This document shows, one piece after another, positions 8,678-15,560 of a stretch of DNA of 18,199 nucleotides. Position numbers and translations under genes: made by a program. Numbering within the stretch: position 1 is the first letter of the stretch; each line of letters begins with the position of its first letter. Location of the stretch: assembly GCA_037130015.1 (NCBI GenBank), contig JBAXTU010000016.1, forward strand, positions 1 through 18,199, read 5' to 3'. The notes below the pieces were generated by a model. That model had not been told where the DNA came from. It made no database searches and worked only from the letters and a program-made list of their open reading frames with translations. Source of the stretch: JBAXTU01 sp037130015 (GTDB taxonomy: Bacteria; Patescibacteriota; Patescibacteriia; 2-01-FULL-39-33).

Positions 8678-10282
8678 ATGTCTAATTTGACCATGAATAT
8701 CCTGCCAGAAGAAGAAAACACCATAAAACACCATAAAAAAACCAACTACTGGTTTTGGATAATTTCTATTCTGATCTTTGTTTTTGTGGTCACTTTGACC
8801 ATATTTTTCTCTTCAGTGGTCTTTTCTGACAATGGACTAATAAAAAACATTGGCAAATTAGACATAATTGGCCAAGTCGGCGGATTAATGGGTTCTGGCG
8901 GACGTCAACTTAATGGCGAAAATAATGACAGGGTTAATGGAATTATCATTGGTATGGGTGGCGCTGATCATGACGGTGGCACTTTGGCCGACACTATGAT
9001 TTTAGTTTCTTACAAACCCAGCACCAAACAAGTGGCTATGATGTCTATTCCACGAGACATGTGGGTCAAATATAATGGTTCATTTATGAAAGTCAATGCT
9101 GTCAATGCTTATGCCGAAAGAGCCAAAAAAGGCAGTGGTGGAGCAGAAACAGCCAAATTTTTCAGCAATCTATTAAAAACAGACATCAACTATTACGCCA
9201 CAGTTGATTTTGATGGCTTTGAAAAAGTCATAGACGAATTTGGTGGGGTGGATGTAGATGTTGAGCGTGAACTACTTGATTATCAATATCCTATCAGAGG
9301 CAAAGAAGATATTTATCCAATAGAAAACCGTTTTGAAGTTTTAGATATCAAGCCTGGCATGCAACACATGAACGGCGAACTAGCTTTAAAATATGCCAGA
9401 AGCCGACATGCTATGGGCGTTGAAGGTTCAGACTTTGCTCGCAGTCGCCGTCAACAAAAAGTCATGGTGGCCTTAAAAGAAAAAATCATGACTGCCGGCA
9501 CTCTATTTAATCCAACTCGCATCAATAGTTTGCTCACCGCTTATAACGAACATGTGACAACTAACCTGCAAGCTTGGGAAATGTTGCGTGGCGCCACTAT
9601 TGCCAAAGATATAGATACTACCAAAGTAATCAGCCGTTCACTCACCAATGGTTCTAATGCCCTGCTTTATGCTGATAGTCTTAACGGCGCTTATGTACTT
9701 TTACCAAGAACTGATAATTTTGATGAGATAGCCTCGGCTTGGAATACTATTTTTGACGGCCCTAATGATTCTCTTCAGAATTCCACCAGCACCAAAGATC
9801 GTTTTGCAGTGCCTATGAAAATTCATCCCAAAGCCACCACGACCGCCACTTCCACAGCAACTTCTACGGCCAGCACCACTGAAGAAGATCTTTTTGCAAG
9901 CTCCACGCCTGACACTACTGTCACCACCGCCAAACCAAAAATACCAGCCACAACCACTCCGCCCAAAGCAACCACCACCAAGCCTGTTGTCAAAACTTAT
10001 AAAACCGAACAAGCCAAAATTGAAATTCAAAATGGCACTAAAATAAATGGCTGGGCCTCATCAGAAAAAACCGCCCTGCTCGCCAAAGGTTTTAATATAA
10101 TCACTGCCAAAAATGCAGTCAAACAAGATTACACTAAAATTTATATTTATAATCTCACCAAAGATAATCCTCTCACTATCAGCGAATTGCAAAAAGTTTA
10201 TGGCGTCAAAGCCACCAGTGGCGCGCCAGCTGGAATTTCTTCCTCGGCTGACATTTTGATTATTTTGGGGAAAACGCAATAA
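8678..10282 (+). CDS. LytR-CpsA-Psr (LCP) family protein with LytR C-terminal domain
   Basis: LCP proteins are membrane-anchored transferases that attach lipid-linked glycopolymers to peptidoglycan or surface proteins. The 534 residues comprise a cytoplasmic head, one membrane helix (24-46) and an LCP domain at about 104-265. Key residues fit: Asp105 (LADTM), Arg126 (SIPRDMW), Arg241 (YARSRH) and Arg255 (DFARSRRQQK). A Thr/Pro/Ala linker (about 385-440) resembles a wall-spanning or glycosylated stretch. The last 89 residues (446-534) match the LytR_C domain (AKIEIQNGTKINGWAS). ATG at 8693 (residue 6) is an alternative start; neither has an SD. It has its own promoter and terminator, so it is monocistronic. 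The acceptor and glycan are unknown. Confidence 0.95.
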   Translation: MSNLTMNILPEEENTIKHHKKTNYWFWIISILIFVFVVTLTIFFSSVVFSDNGLIKNIGKLDIIGQVGGLMGSGGRQLNGENNDRVNGIIIGMGGADHDGGTLADTMILVSYKPSTKQVAMMSIPRDMWVKYNGSFMKVNAVNAYAERAKKGSGGAETAKFFSNLLKTDINYYATVDFDGFEKVIDEFGGVDVDVERELLDYQYPIRGKEDIYPIENRFEVLDIKPGMQHMNGELALKYARSRHAMGVEGSDFARSRRQQKVMVALKEKIMTAGTLFNPTRINSLLTAYNEHVTTNLQAWEMLRGATIAKDIDTTKVISRSLTNGSNALLYADSLNGAYVLLPRTDNFDEIASAWNTIFDGPNDSLQNSTSTKDRFAVPMKIHPKATTTATSTATSTASTTEEDLFASSTPDTTVTTAKPKIPATTTPPKATTTKPVVKTYKTEQAKIEIQNGTKINGWASSEKTALLAKGFNIITAKNAVKQDYTKIYIYNLTKDNPLTISELQKVYGVKATSGAPAGISSSADILIILGKTQ

Positions 10283-10297
10283 CAACCAAAAAAAACA

Positions 10298-10333
10298 GAC
10301 GGGACAATGCTTAATTGCATTTCCCGTCTTTTT
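10298..10333 (+). terminator. Intrinsic terminator of the LCP gene
   Basis: GACGGGA-c-AATGC pairs with GCATT-TCCCGTC (stem 10298-10328, one bulged C, loop TTAATT) and is followed by TTTTT. It starts 16 bases after the stop codon. Confidence 0.93.
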
Positions 10334-10375
10334 GCCTGCCTGCTGGCCTGCCTGCTCGGTAGGCAGGTAGGCAGA
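10334..10375. repeat. GCCTGCC/GGCAGG palindromic repeat
   Basis: The left part has repeated GCCTGCCTGC units and the right part GGTAGGCAGGTAGGCAG, so several nested pairings are possible (for example CCTGCC with GGCAGG). It lies between convergent genes, directly after the LCP terminator. Sequences of this kind recur in CPR intergenic regions as far as I recall. Confidence 0.6.
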
Positions 10376-10387
10376 TTTGGCCGACTC

Positions 10388-10735
10388 TTAACTTCGTATC
10401 CATAATTTAATAGGACCATTCCTGCTTTTTCGCACGAATGTATTAAATTTCAAATTGAGCTGTTTTTTGCTAGCCTTCAACTGACGAAGAAGCCGTCGGC
10501 TCACCTGCCACATATCACGACGTCCATTATCTTCACAGCGCAAACCCAAATTCATCATTGACTCCAACATTTCATCGTCAGCAATAGCCTGACCGATAAT
10601 TTCATTAGTACAAGAACCAATTGGCTCTATATACCAACAATAATCTCGCTCTCTTGAGCATGCCTTGACCGTTCTCTTGGATTTGTCCATTGGCTTATTA
10701 CTTTCGTCAACAACAACTCCAAATCCATAACACAT
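10388..10735 (-). CDS. Unknown protein, 115 residues
   Basis: I do not recognise this family. The start is set at 10735 (MCYGFGVVVDES): AAGGAG lies 8 bases upstream (10744-10749), and the promoter at 10788-10816 would start transcription near 10781, which excludes the longer frame starting at 10846. The protein is basic toward its C-terminus (RRLLRQLKASKKQLNLKF, then RKSRNGPIKLWIRS). It has five cysteines (2, 26, 33, 43, 67) and no membrane helix, so it is probably cytoplasmic. A zinc or nucleic-acid role is only a guess. It is divergent from the gene at 10880 and convergent with the LCP gene. Confidence 0.75.
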   Translation of the reverse strand: MCYGFGVVVDESNKPMDKSKRTVKACSRERDYCWYIEPIGSCTNEIIGQAIADDEMLESMMNLGLRCEDNGRRDMWQVSRRLLRQLKASKKQLNLKFNTFVRKSRNGPIKLWIRS

Positions 10736-10787
10736 AGCAAAATCTCCTTTTTGTTTTTGGCCATAAAGAACTTTGAAAACCTTAAAT

Positions 10788-10816
10788 ATCATAAACCAAA
10801 AAGAAGAAGCGGTCAA
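10788..10816 (-). promoter_or_regulatory. Promoter of the 115-residue unknown gene
   Basis: On the minus strand TTGACC (10811-10816) and TATGAT (10788-10793) are 17 bases apart. Predicted start is near 10781, giving a leader of about 45 bases that contains the SD. Confidence 0.78.
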
Positions 10817-10824
10817 GAATGCGT

Positions 10825-10853
10825 TTGCTGAAAATAAAAAAACCAACTATAAT
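10825..10853 (+). promoter_or_regulatory. Promoter of the gene at 10880
   Basis: TTGCTG (10825-10830) and TATAAT (10848-10853) are 17 bases apart; the -35 matches consensus only in TTG. It stands almost back to back with the divergent promoter at 10788-10816, with 8 bases between the two -35 boxes, so the two genes could be co-regulated. Confidence 0.6.
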
Positions 10854-10879
10854 TTATACAAAGAAATAATTTTAACTTT

Positions 10880-11923
10880 ATGAATAGCAGGGAATATGGC
10901 GGAGACAAAAGAGCAGCCTTGGGCGTTTATGGCACCGGTGACGGAGCTTTGGATGAAAAAATACAACACTTGCACACCAACAAACCAATAGAGACGAATT
11001 TTTCTGATATTTATAAATCTGAAGAAATCAAAACTGATTTGCAAGAAGTGGAAAGAATCAAGCAAAGTCCAACCTACCAAAAAGAAAGAACTTTTGAAGC
11101 CACCAGAGCCGAGGCTGTGATTGTTTTTTGTCTATCCGGACGAGAACTTTTGGGCAAAAATTCAACCGGTTATCTTGCCAGCGAATTTGATGATATTAAA
11201 AAGGGCACTGATGCTGTCGCCTACATGAGAAACCCACTTGATCCTGAAAATATGAAAACTGATTTATTACTAGCTATTGATATTACCTCATCAGAAAATG
11301 ATGATATTTTGGAAGAAAAGCTAAGCAAGTCAATTAGACGCCTTGACAGAAAAACCCAAAGTCCGGGCAATCGTGGCAGTTGCCTGACTAAATTAAAATA
11401 TTACAAAGATGATGATCGCCCCAAAAACGAATTATTAAATCATTATGTAGTGCCTATTAGTAATTTTCAAAGCAAGGAAATGGCCGACATTATTACTGGC
11501 AAAAAAAAAGACGAACGGGGCGCGGAATTAGAACTGCAAATCCAAACGCTTTTCATTTTGCGCCAACAAGCCTATGTTCAACTAACGGTCGCTTTGGATA
11601 AATACACAGATTTAAACAGACAAGAATTTTCCCCTTATTTCAATCTAAGCGAAGAACAAAAAAATAATACCGATGAAATTCTAGATCTTTTTACTCCAGA
11701 AAATATCACTTGGCTAAAAAAACTTACAACCGAACAGGGCGTGCCAGAAATTTGGACTAGCATAGAAAAAAATATCCAGCTGGTTGGATATTGCGATTCA
11801 TTGCTGGAAGAATTAGTCAACACAAAAAAAAGAGCCTCTGACATTATTAGTCGTGGCTCTTATGATTATGGCGCTCAATTCATTTCTAGAATGACACGCC
11901 GTTCAGCGCTTAATTTTTTTTGA
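10880..11923 (+). CDS. Unknown protein, 347 residues, with a possible PD-(D/E)XK nuclease-like core
   Basis: No family is recognised with certainty. Residues 75-137 contain a suggestive order of acidic residues: Glu78 on a helix (FEATRAEAVIVFCLSG), Asp104-Asp105 and Asp111 in FDDIKKGTDAVAY, then a hydrophobic strand ending in Asp134 (LLLAIDITSS). This resembles the E...GxD...(D/E)xK layout of restriction-like nucleases, but the last motif reads D-I-T, without the usual lysine, so activity may be lost or altered. The remainder is helical and charged, with no signal peptide or membrane segment, so it is likely cytoplasmic. The ATG has no SD; start choice follows the first ATG after the promoter. 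A long perfect hairpin follows the stop. Confidence 0.8.
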   Translation: MNSREYGGDKRAALGVYGTGDGALDEKIQHLHTNKPIETNFSDIYKSEEIKTDLQEVERIKQSPTYQKERTFEATRAEAVIVFCLSGRELLGKNSTGYLASEFDDIKKGTDAVAYMRNPLDPENMKTDLLLAIDITSSENDDILEEKLSKSIRRLDRKTQSPGNRGSCLTKLKYYKDDDRPKNELLNHYVVPISNFQSKEMADIITGKKKDERGAELELQIQTLFILRQQAYVQLTVALDKYTDLNRQEFSPYFNLSEEQKNNTDEILDLFTPENITWLKKLTTEQGVPEIWTSIEKNIQLVGYCDSLLEELVNTKKRASDIISRGSYDYGAQFISRMTRRSALNFF

Positions 11924-11928
11924 TAGGC

Positions 11929-11956
11929 GTCTAGGCCACAAAGATGTGGCCTAGAC
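11929..11956. terminator. Perfect 12-bp hairpin between convergent genes
   Basis: GTCTAGGCCACA and TGTGGCCTAGAC pair perfectly around an AAGA loop. The stem ends 3 bases from the minus-strand gene's stop and begins 5 bases after the plus-strand gene's stop. There is no T-run on either side, so it could be a U-tract-less terminator or an mRNA 3'-end stabiliser serving both genes. Confidence 0.65.
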
Positions 11957-11959
11957 AAT

Positions 11960-12145
11960 TTAAGGTACTTTTTTGTTGGCTTCAGCGGCAACTTTCTTTT
12001 GAAGGACTTTTTTGATAGCCGCATCAACTTTACGGCCAACCTCGGTGTTGGCACCCATATTACTGATAGTCTCTGGTGGCAAACCATTTTCACGTCGCCA
12101 CTGGCTGTGTCTTTTTCTTTCTTGCTTTTCTTCTATTTCTTCCAT
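11960..12145 (-). CDS. Small charged unknown protein, 61 residues
   Basis: This is a real small gene by its signals. A consensus promoter (TTGACA-17-TAGGAT) lies upstream, and GGAG stands six bases before the ATG. The product is highly charged and probably helical: MEEIEEKQERKRHSQWRRENG, then a short less charged middle (LPPETISNMGANTEVG) and a Lys/Ala-rich tail (AAIKKVLQKKVAAEANKK). There is no membrane segment. I do not recognise the family; a nucleic-acid or partner-binding role is a guess. It converges on the gene at 10880 with a shared hairpin between. Confidence 0.8.
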   Translation of the reverse strand: MEEIEEKQERKRHSQWRRENGLPPETISNMGANTEVGRKVDAAIKKVLQKKVAAEANKKVP

Positions 12146-12183
12146 GACACTCTCCTTTTTTTAGTTCAGTCGCGTGAAAAATA

Positions 12184-12212
12184 ATCCTAACAAAAAAAAT
12201 TCATTTTGTCAA
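12184..12212 (-). promoter_or_regulatory. Promoter of the 61-residue gene
   Basis: On the minus strand TTGACA (12207-12212) and TAGGAT (12184-12189) are 17 bases apart, with TG one base before the -10 (extended -10). Predicted start is near 12177. Confidence 0.82.
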
Positions 12213-12215
12213 GAC

Positions 12216-12259
12216 AAATCGTTCTTATTTGCCGGTTGGCAGATAACGGACGATTTTTT
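12216..12259. terminator. Hairpin with REP-like core at the end of pgsA
   Basis: AAATCGT (12216-12222) pairs with ACGATTT (12250-12256), with an inner TGCC-GGTT-GGCA stem (12230-12241). On the plus strand it runs into TTTTTT, a terminator layout that overlaps the pgsA stop codon. On the minus strand it directly follows the pgsA stop but lacks a good U-tract. It could act on either strand. Confidence 0.5.
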
Positions 12260-12806
12260 ATTTTCGCAGTTTGTACCAATAGTCAATTCCTGACCAAACA
12301 CAAACTGTGCTGATAACTATTGCGCTAGTCCAATACAAAAAACCGCTCAGTGGCCAGAGCCAAAAAAAATAACTCCCCTTCACCGGCCAAATTCCAACTA
12401 GCAAACACAAAAAAACCAGATTAACGGCTGTTTTAATTTTGCCTGAAAATTTAGCCCCAACCACTTGCCCGGGAGTCAAACTACGCAAATGCGCCGACCA
12501 TATATCACGTATCAATAGCACGACCACTGGAATAAAATGAATCAGATTCATCTTAACCAACGGTAAATACCACAACACTACCAATTTGTCAGCGAGAGGA
12601 TCGCATTGCGCGCCAAACTCAGACACGCAATTCCAACGCCGAGCCAAATAACCATCAAGTTTATCGCTGATGCAAGCTAGCACCACCAATATCACCAAGA
12701 TCAGATGAATATTTGGCGAACAAGAAGCAAAACAAAATAACACCATTACCGGCAACACTAGTGCCATGCGCATGACCGTCACCACATTCGGAATATGTTT
12801 GTGCAT
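12258..12806 (-). CDS. pgsA: CDP-diacylglycerol--glycerol-3-phosphate 3-phosphatidyltransferase (phosphatidylglycerophosphate synthase)
   Basis: This 182-residue membrane enzyme of the CDP-alcohol phosphatidyltransferase family condenses CDP-diacylglycerol with an alcohol. It carries the full family signature DG(x)2AR(x)8G(x)3D(x)3D at Asp51-Gly52, Ala55-Arg56, Gly65, Asp69 and Asp73, preceded by Asp48. The start IPNVVTVMRM is typical of PgsA. Hydrophobic segments lie near 10-28, 33-47, 75-99 and in the last 65 residues. The SD is GGAG five bases before the ATG, and the promoter is at 12865-12893. The glycerol-3-phosphate substrate is inferred from the N-terminal pattern; another CDP-alcohol transferase specificity cannot be excluded. 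Confidence 0.9.
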   Translation of the reverse strand: MHKHIPNVVTVMRMALVLPVMVLFCFASCSPNIHLILVILVVLACISDKLDGYLARRWNCVSEFGAQCDPLADKLVVLWYLPLVKMNLIHFIPVVVLLIRDIWSAHLRSLTPGQVVGAKFSGKIKTAVNLVFLCLLVGIWPVKGSYFFWLWPLSGFLYWTSAIVISTVCVWSGIDYWYKLRK

Positions 12807-12819
12807 TCTTTCTCCTTAT

Positions 12820-12832
12820 AGTCATAATGACT
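12820..12832. promoter_or_regulatory. 13-bp perfect palindrome in the pgsA leader
   Basis: AGTCATAATGACT is fully self-complementary around a central A. It lies between the promoter and the SD of pgsA (SD at 12812-12815). It could be a small operator or a weak 4-bp hairpin; there is no second copy to support either. Confidence 0.35.
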
Positions 12833-12864
12833 GTTGAAACACAAAAATTTAAAGAACCGCTTTA

Positions 12865-12893
12865 ATTTTATTTTTTATATGCGGGAATGTCAA
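12865..12893 (-). promoter_or_regulatory. Promoter of pgsA
   Basis: On the minus strand TTGACA (12888-12893) and TAAAAT (12865-12870) are 17 bases apart. Predicted start is near 12858, giving a leader of about 50 bases. Confidence 0.8.
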
Positions 12894-12956
12894 ATAAATA
12901 AACCCCGAAAACTTTTTCAGTCAAGTATTTTTCCCCTATCCCCTCAAAGCCAAAAA

Positions 12957-12965
12957 TGCTATAAT
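12957..12965 (+). promoter_or_regulatory. Extended -10 promoter of the gene at 12994
   Basis: TGC-TATAAT is a full extended -10 element; no -35 match is present at the proper distance. Predicted start is near 12972, about 22 bases before the ATG. Confidence 0.65.
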
Positions 12966-12993
12966 TTCAATAATAAATCATTATCATAATAAT

Positions 12994-13605
12994 ATGACTG
13001 ATAAAAAAATAAAAAAAGAAAGAGAAATAGCTAAGTCAGAAAACTCAGAAAAAATAGACAAGCTTAATATTTCTTCAGTTGTAGAGCTTGATGGCAATTT
13101 TCCAGAATTTGCCCAACTAGCCAATGGTCAAGAAATTGAAGTCTTACCAGAAGATGCTTCCAGAAATTTTTTAGCTTCAGAAGTGACCAGACTAGATGGT
13201 CAAGAAGAATCCGCTATTATTGAACTTAAAAAAGAACTAGGCTCGGAAGATTTATCAATTATTGAAACCAAAGCTAAAAAAGCCATCAATGAAACCGACC
13301 GCGATAGTAATGTACTTGAACTTTTTGATCAATTTCGTAATCAGCACCAAGGCGAGCTACTTGTAATCAAAGAAAATAAAGCAACTCCTTGGCCAGCCGA
13401 GGTGCCACGCGAAGGTTTGAAATATCTAATTACCCCGACTGCTGGAGAAAATTTCAAAAAACAATTTTCAGAATTCTGGCAAATAGAAGATATCGGCGAT
13501 CCGGACAATTCCGGCTTCGTGGTTAAAAACAAAGACAACAATATACGCTATGTTTTTCTGTATGGCCAAGGAACTATCAAAAACAAAAAATCAAGTAAAA
13601 AATAA
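12994..13605 (+). CDS. Unknown acidic protein, 203 residues
   Basis: I do not recognise this family. The N-terminal 25 residues are Lys/Glu-rich and look disordered. Then comes an acidic region predicted to be helical (ESAIIELKKELGSEDLSIIETKAKKAI). The C-terminal part (about 118-203) looks folded, with a strand pattern LLVIKENKATPWPAEVP, LKYLITPTAG and IRYVFLYGQG. There is no signal peptide or membrane segment, so it is likely cytoplasmic. The ATG lies 22 bases after the predicted transcription start and has no SD. A bidirectional terminator follows at 13734. Confidence 0.78.
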   Translation: MTDKKIKKEREIAKSENSEKIDKLNISSVVELDGNFPEFAQLANGQEIEVLPEDASRNFLASEVTRLDGQEESAIIELKKELGSEDLSIIETKAKKAINETDRDSNVLELFDQFRNQHQGELLVIKENKATPWPAEVPREGLKYLITPTAGENFKKQFSEFWQIEDIGDPDNSGFVVKNKDNNIRYVFLYGQGTIKNKKSSKK

Positions 13606-13614
13606 TTTACTTTT

Positions 13615-13692
13615 ATGAAACAATCCATCAGAGAATTACCAAGACGAGAAATCACTCCAAACAAGAATACTGAGAAACAAATAAAAAAATGA
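13615..13692 (+). CDS. Possible 25-residue peptide
   Basis: An ATG 9 bases after the preceding stop opens a 25-codon frame ending in TGA. The product begins MKQSIRELPRREITPNKN and is basic. There is no SD, but it lies in the same transcript, before the terminator. It may be chance. Confidence 0.3.
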   Translation: MKQSIRELPRREITPNKNTEKQIKK

Positions 13693-13733
13693 TTTTTGAA
13701 TTTTTTTGGCAATAAATTTTTTAAAACAAAAAA

Positions 13734-13763
13734 TCTCCTGAAATAATCAGGAGACTTTTTTTT
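13734..13763. terminator. Bidirectional intrinsic terminator
   Basis: TCTCCTGA and TCAGGAGA form a perfect 8-bp stem with an AATAA loop (13734-13754). On the plus strand C-TTTTTTTT follows; on the minus strand TTTTTT follows. It ends both convergent units. Confidence 0.93.
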
Positions 13764-13780
13764 ATTTTATTTTTTCTAAA

Positions 13781-15550
13781 TTACATTTCCGAATAAGCTT
13801 CACGAATACCGTCTTTCATATCCAAGCCCAATTTGGCAATAACTTTTTTAACAGTCTTATTATTATCTTCTCCACCAGCCGAACGGATTTCCAAAAATGT
13901 TCCCATATCTTCTTCTTTTTCATCTCCGACTTTACGCTTGACCTGATCAATGGAAAAAACCACACCATCAAGAGAATACAGAACACGCTTTTTTTTGATC
14001 ACCTGAATTTGATCTCCATACAATTCCAAAAATTTCTTTTCCATATCCGCGTCAATTTCAAATTCCAGCTTGGGCCGTTCACGAAATTTTGATTCTACTT
14101 TCGGGCCTTTATAAGTCAAAATACGAGCGTCACCTTCTTCGCGGATTCTCAGAGTTTCGCCAGTCTCGGATAAATCACGATCACTGGGATTATAATAGCG
14201 ATCAATTTGAGTGGTCTGAGATAATCTGTCTGCGCCCAAATGACGCAATTGTTCCGCTGAAATATCAGCTTGAAATTTTAATTGCAATTCATGCAAACCG
14301 CTACGCTCGGCTTCCACTTGCGGATTATACTCATTTTTAATAATAATATCCGCATTCTTTTTGGTGCTTTGCACATGTTTGTCATGCATAGGCTCCACCA
14401 CTTCATTGAAGTAGCCAAAAATATCTTTGGGCGCCTGGCCAGTGCGTTCCACGTCACGCATTAGTCGTCGCAAAATCCGACCGTGCATACCAATATCCAC
14501 AAAAGCTTTAACATCAGCTTCGTCTTTGATCTGATCATTTAAAGCAAACAAACCTTCAACTATAATGACCGGTTTTGGCTTTACAGTTTCAGTGCCATCG
14601 GGTCCGCTTTTTTTGAAACTATAAATCGGCTTTTCAATTGAATGACCCTCTTTTAATTCCTGTAAATGTTTTTTAAGCAAAGGAAAATCTATAAAACCTG
14701 GCTCATCCCAAGTAAGTGGATTGCCAGCTTCCGCTTGTTCGTCCAAATAGGCTTTGCCTCGGCCATAATCATCCATGGACAGCACGAGCGAATCCTTACC
14801 AAAAACACGATGCACTTTTTCGGACACGGCACTGGTCTTGCCCGAAGCCGATCCGCCAGCAATTTCCACAATAATTGGCTCATCACTGTTTTCTTTTTTT
14901 TCTTTGATAGTATCTACCAACACGCCCAGACCTTCTTCCAAATCATATTCCGGAATGTCTGATCTTTCCTCCACTCTTTCAGCGCGCGCTGATTTTTTGC
15001 CAAAATAATCTTCGGGGATGCCGTGCAAAGCCAGGGTTTGATTTTTGTATCTTTTGTCAGTGGTAATTTCCTCACCAAACCAATCAGGTGTTTCAAATTC
15101 ATCACTGTCTTCTTCGGATTCAAATTCCACTTCAACTGAAGTTAATCCATAAAGTTTTCCTTCCTCATTTTCTTCATCAAAAACATCAACTTCTATTAAA
15201 TGTTTTCCTTGGGGAATTTCATAACGTGTTTTTTCTACTCTTTTGCCCTCGGTCGCTTGCCACAAAACATTGAATTGTTCCTCGGTTATTTCCGTCTCAT
15301 ATTCATTGCGAGTTTTGCCGCCGCCGGATTTTACGGTTTGAAAATATTTGGCTTCATCTCCTTCACCTTTTTGCCTAAGGCGCACTTCAGTGCCATCTTC
15401 CATAATCGCCAAATAACCCTGCCTGATTTTTTTAGGTTTATATTGATCAAGATTTTCCGGCAATCTTTTGACTTTGAATTTTCTCTCAATTTCTTGAGGT
15501 GCGACCAACACATCTCGCGTTTCAGTCGCCACTGGCTTGGCTTTTGGCAT
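13781..15550 (-). CDS. CYTH - uridine kinase-like P-loop - CYTH fusion protein
   Basis: ATG 15548-15550 is preferred (589 residues); a longer frame needs a TTG start at 15610 inside the upstream gene. Residues 18-175 are a CYTH/triphosphate tunnel domain: E20-I-E22-R-K24 is the ExExK motif, with basic residues in the strands (VRLRQK, FQTVK) and acidic VEVEFE near 139-144. Residues 225-405 are a P-loop kinase of the uridine kinase/phosphoribulokinase type: Walker A GGSASGKT (232-239), SMDDYGRG, PVIIVEGLFAL and RRLMRDVERTG (361-371). Residues 419-589 are a second CYTH domain with a degenerate first motif (E-L-Q-L-K), LRIREEG, LTYKGP, KLEFEID and FLEIRS. CYTH domains bind inorganic or nucleoside triphosphates, so a phosphate or nucleotide role is likely; the substrate is unknown. 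No SD; 10 bases from the TrmB gene. Confidence 0.88.
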   Translation of the reverse strand: MPKAKPVATETRDVLVAPQEIERKFKVKRLPENLDQYKPKKIRQGYLAIMEDGTEVRLRQKGEGDEAKYFQTVKSGGGKTRNEYETEITEEQFNVLWQATEGKRVEKTRYEIPQGKHLIEVDVFDEENEEGKLYGLTSVEVEFESEEDSDEFETPDWFGEEITTDKRYKNQTLALHGIPEDYFGKKSARAERVEERSDIPEYDLEEGLGVLVDTIKEKKENSDEPIIVEIAGGSASGKTSAVSEKVHRVFGKDSLVLSMDDYGRGKAYLDEQAEAGNPLTWDEPGFIDFPLLKKHLQELKEGHSIEKPIYSFKKSGPDGTETVKPKPVIIVEGLFALNDQIKDEADVKAFVDIGMHGRILRRLMRDVERTGQAPKDIFGYFNEVVEPMHDKHVQSTKKNADIIIKNEYNPQVEAERSGLHELQLKFQADISAEQLRHLGADRLSQTTQIDRYYNPSDRDLSETGETLRIREEGDARILTYKGPKVESKFRERPKLEFEIDADMEKKFLELYGDQIQVIKKKRVLYSLDGVVFSIDQVKRKVGDEKEEDMGTFLEIRSAGGEDNNKTVKKVIAKLGLDMKDGIREAYSEM

Positions 15551-15560
15551 AAGTTGTAAA

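Noticed and set aside
10198..10419. Minus-strand frame with LPTCLPSRQASRQA
   Set aside because: It is the translation of the GCCTGCC repeat and the antisense of the LCP gene end, not a gene.
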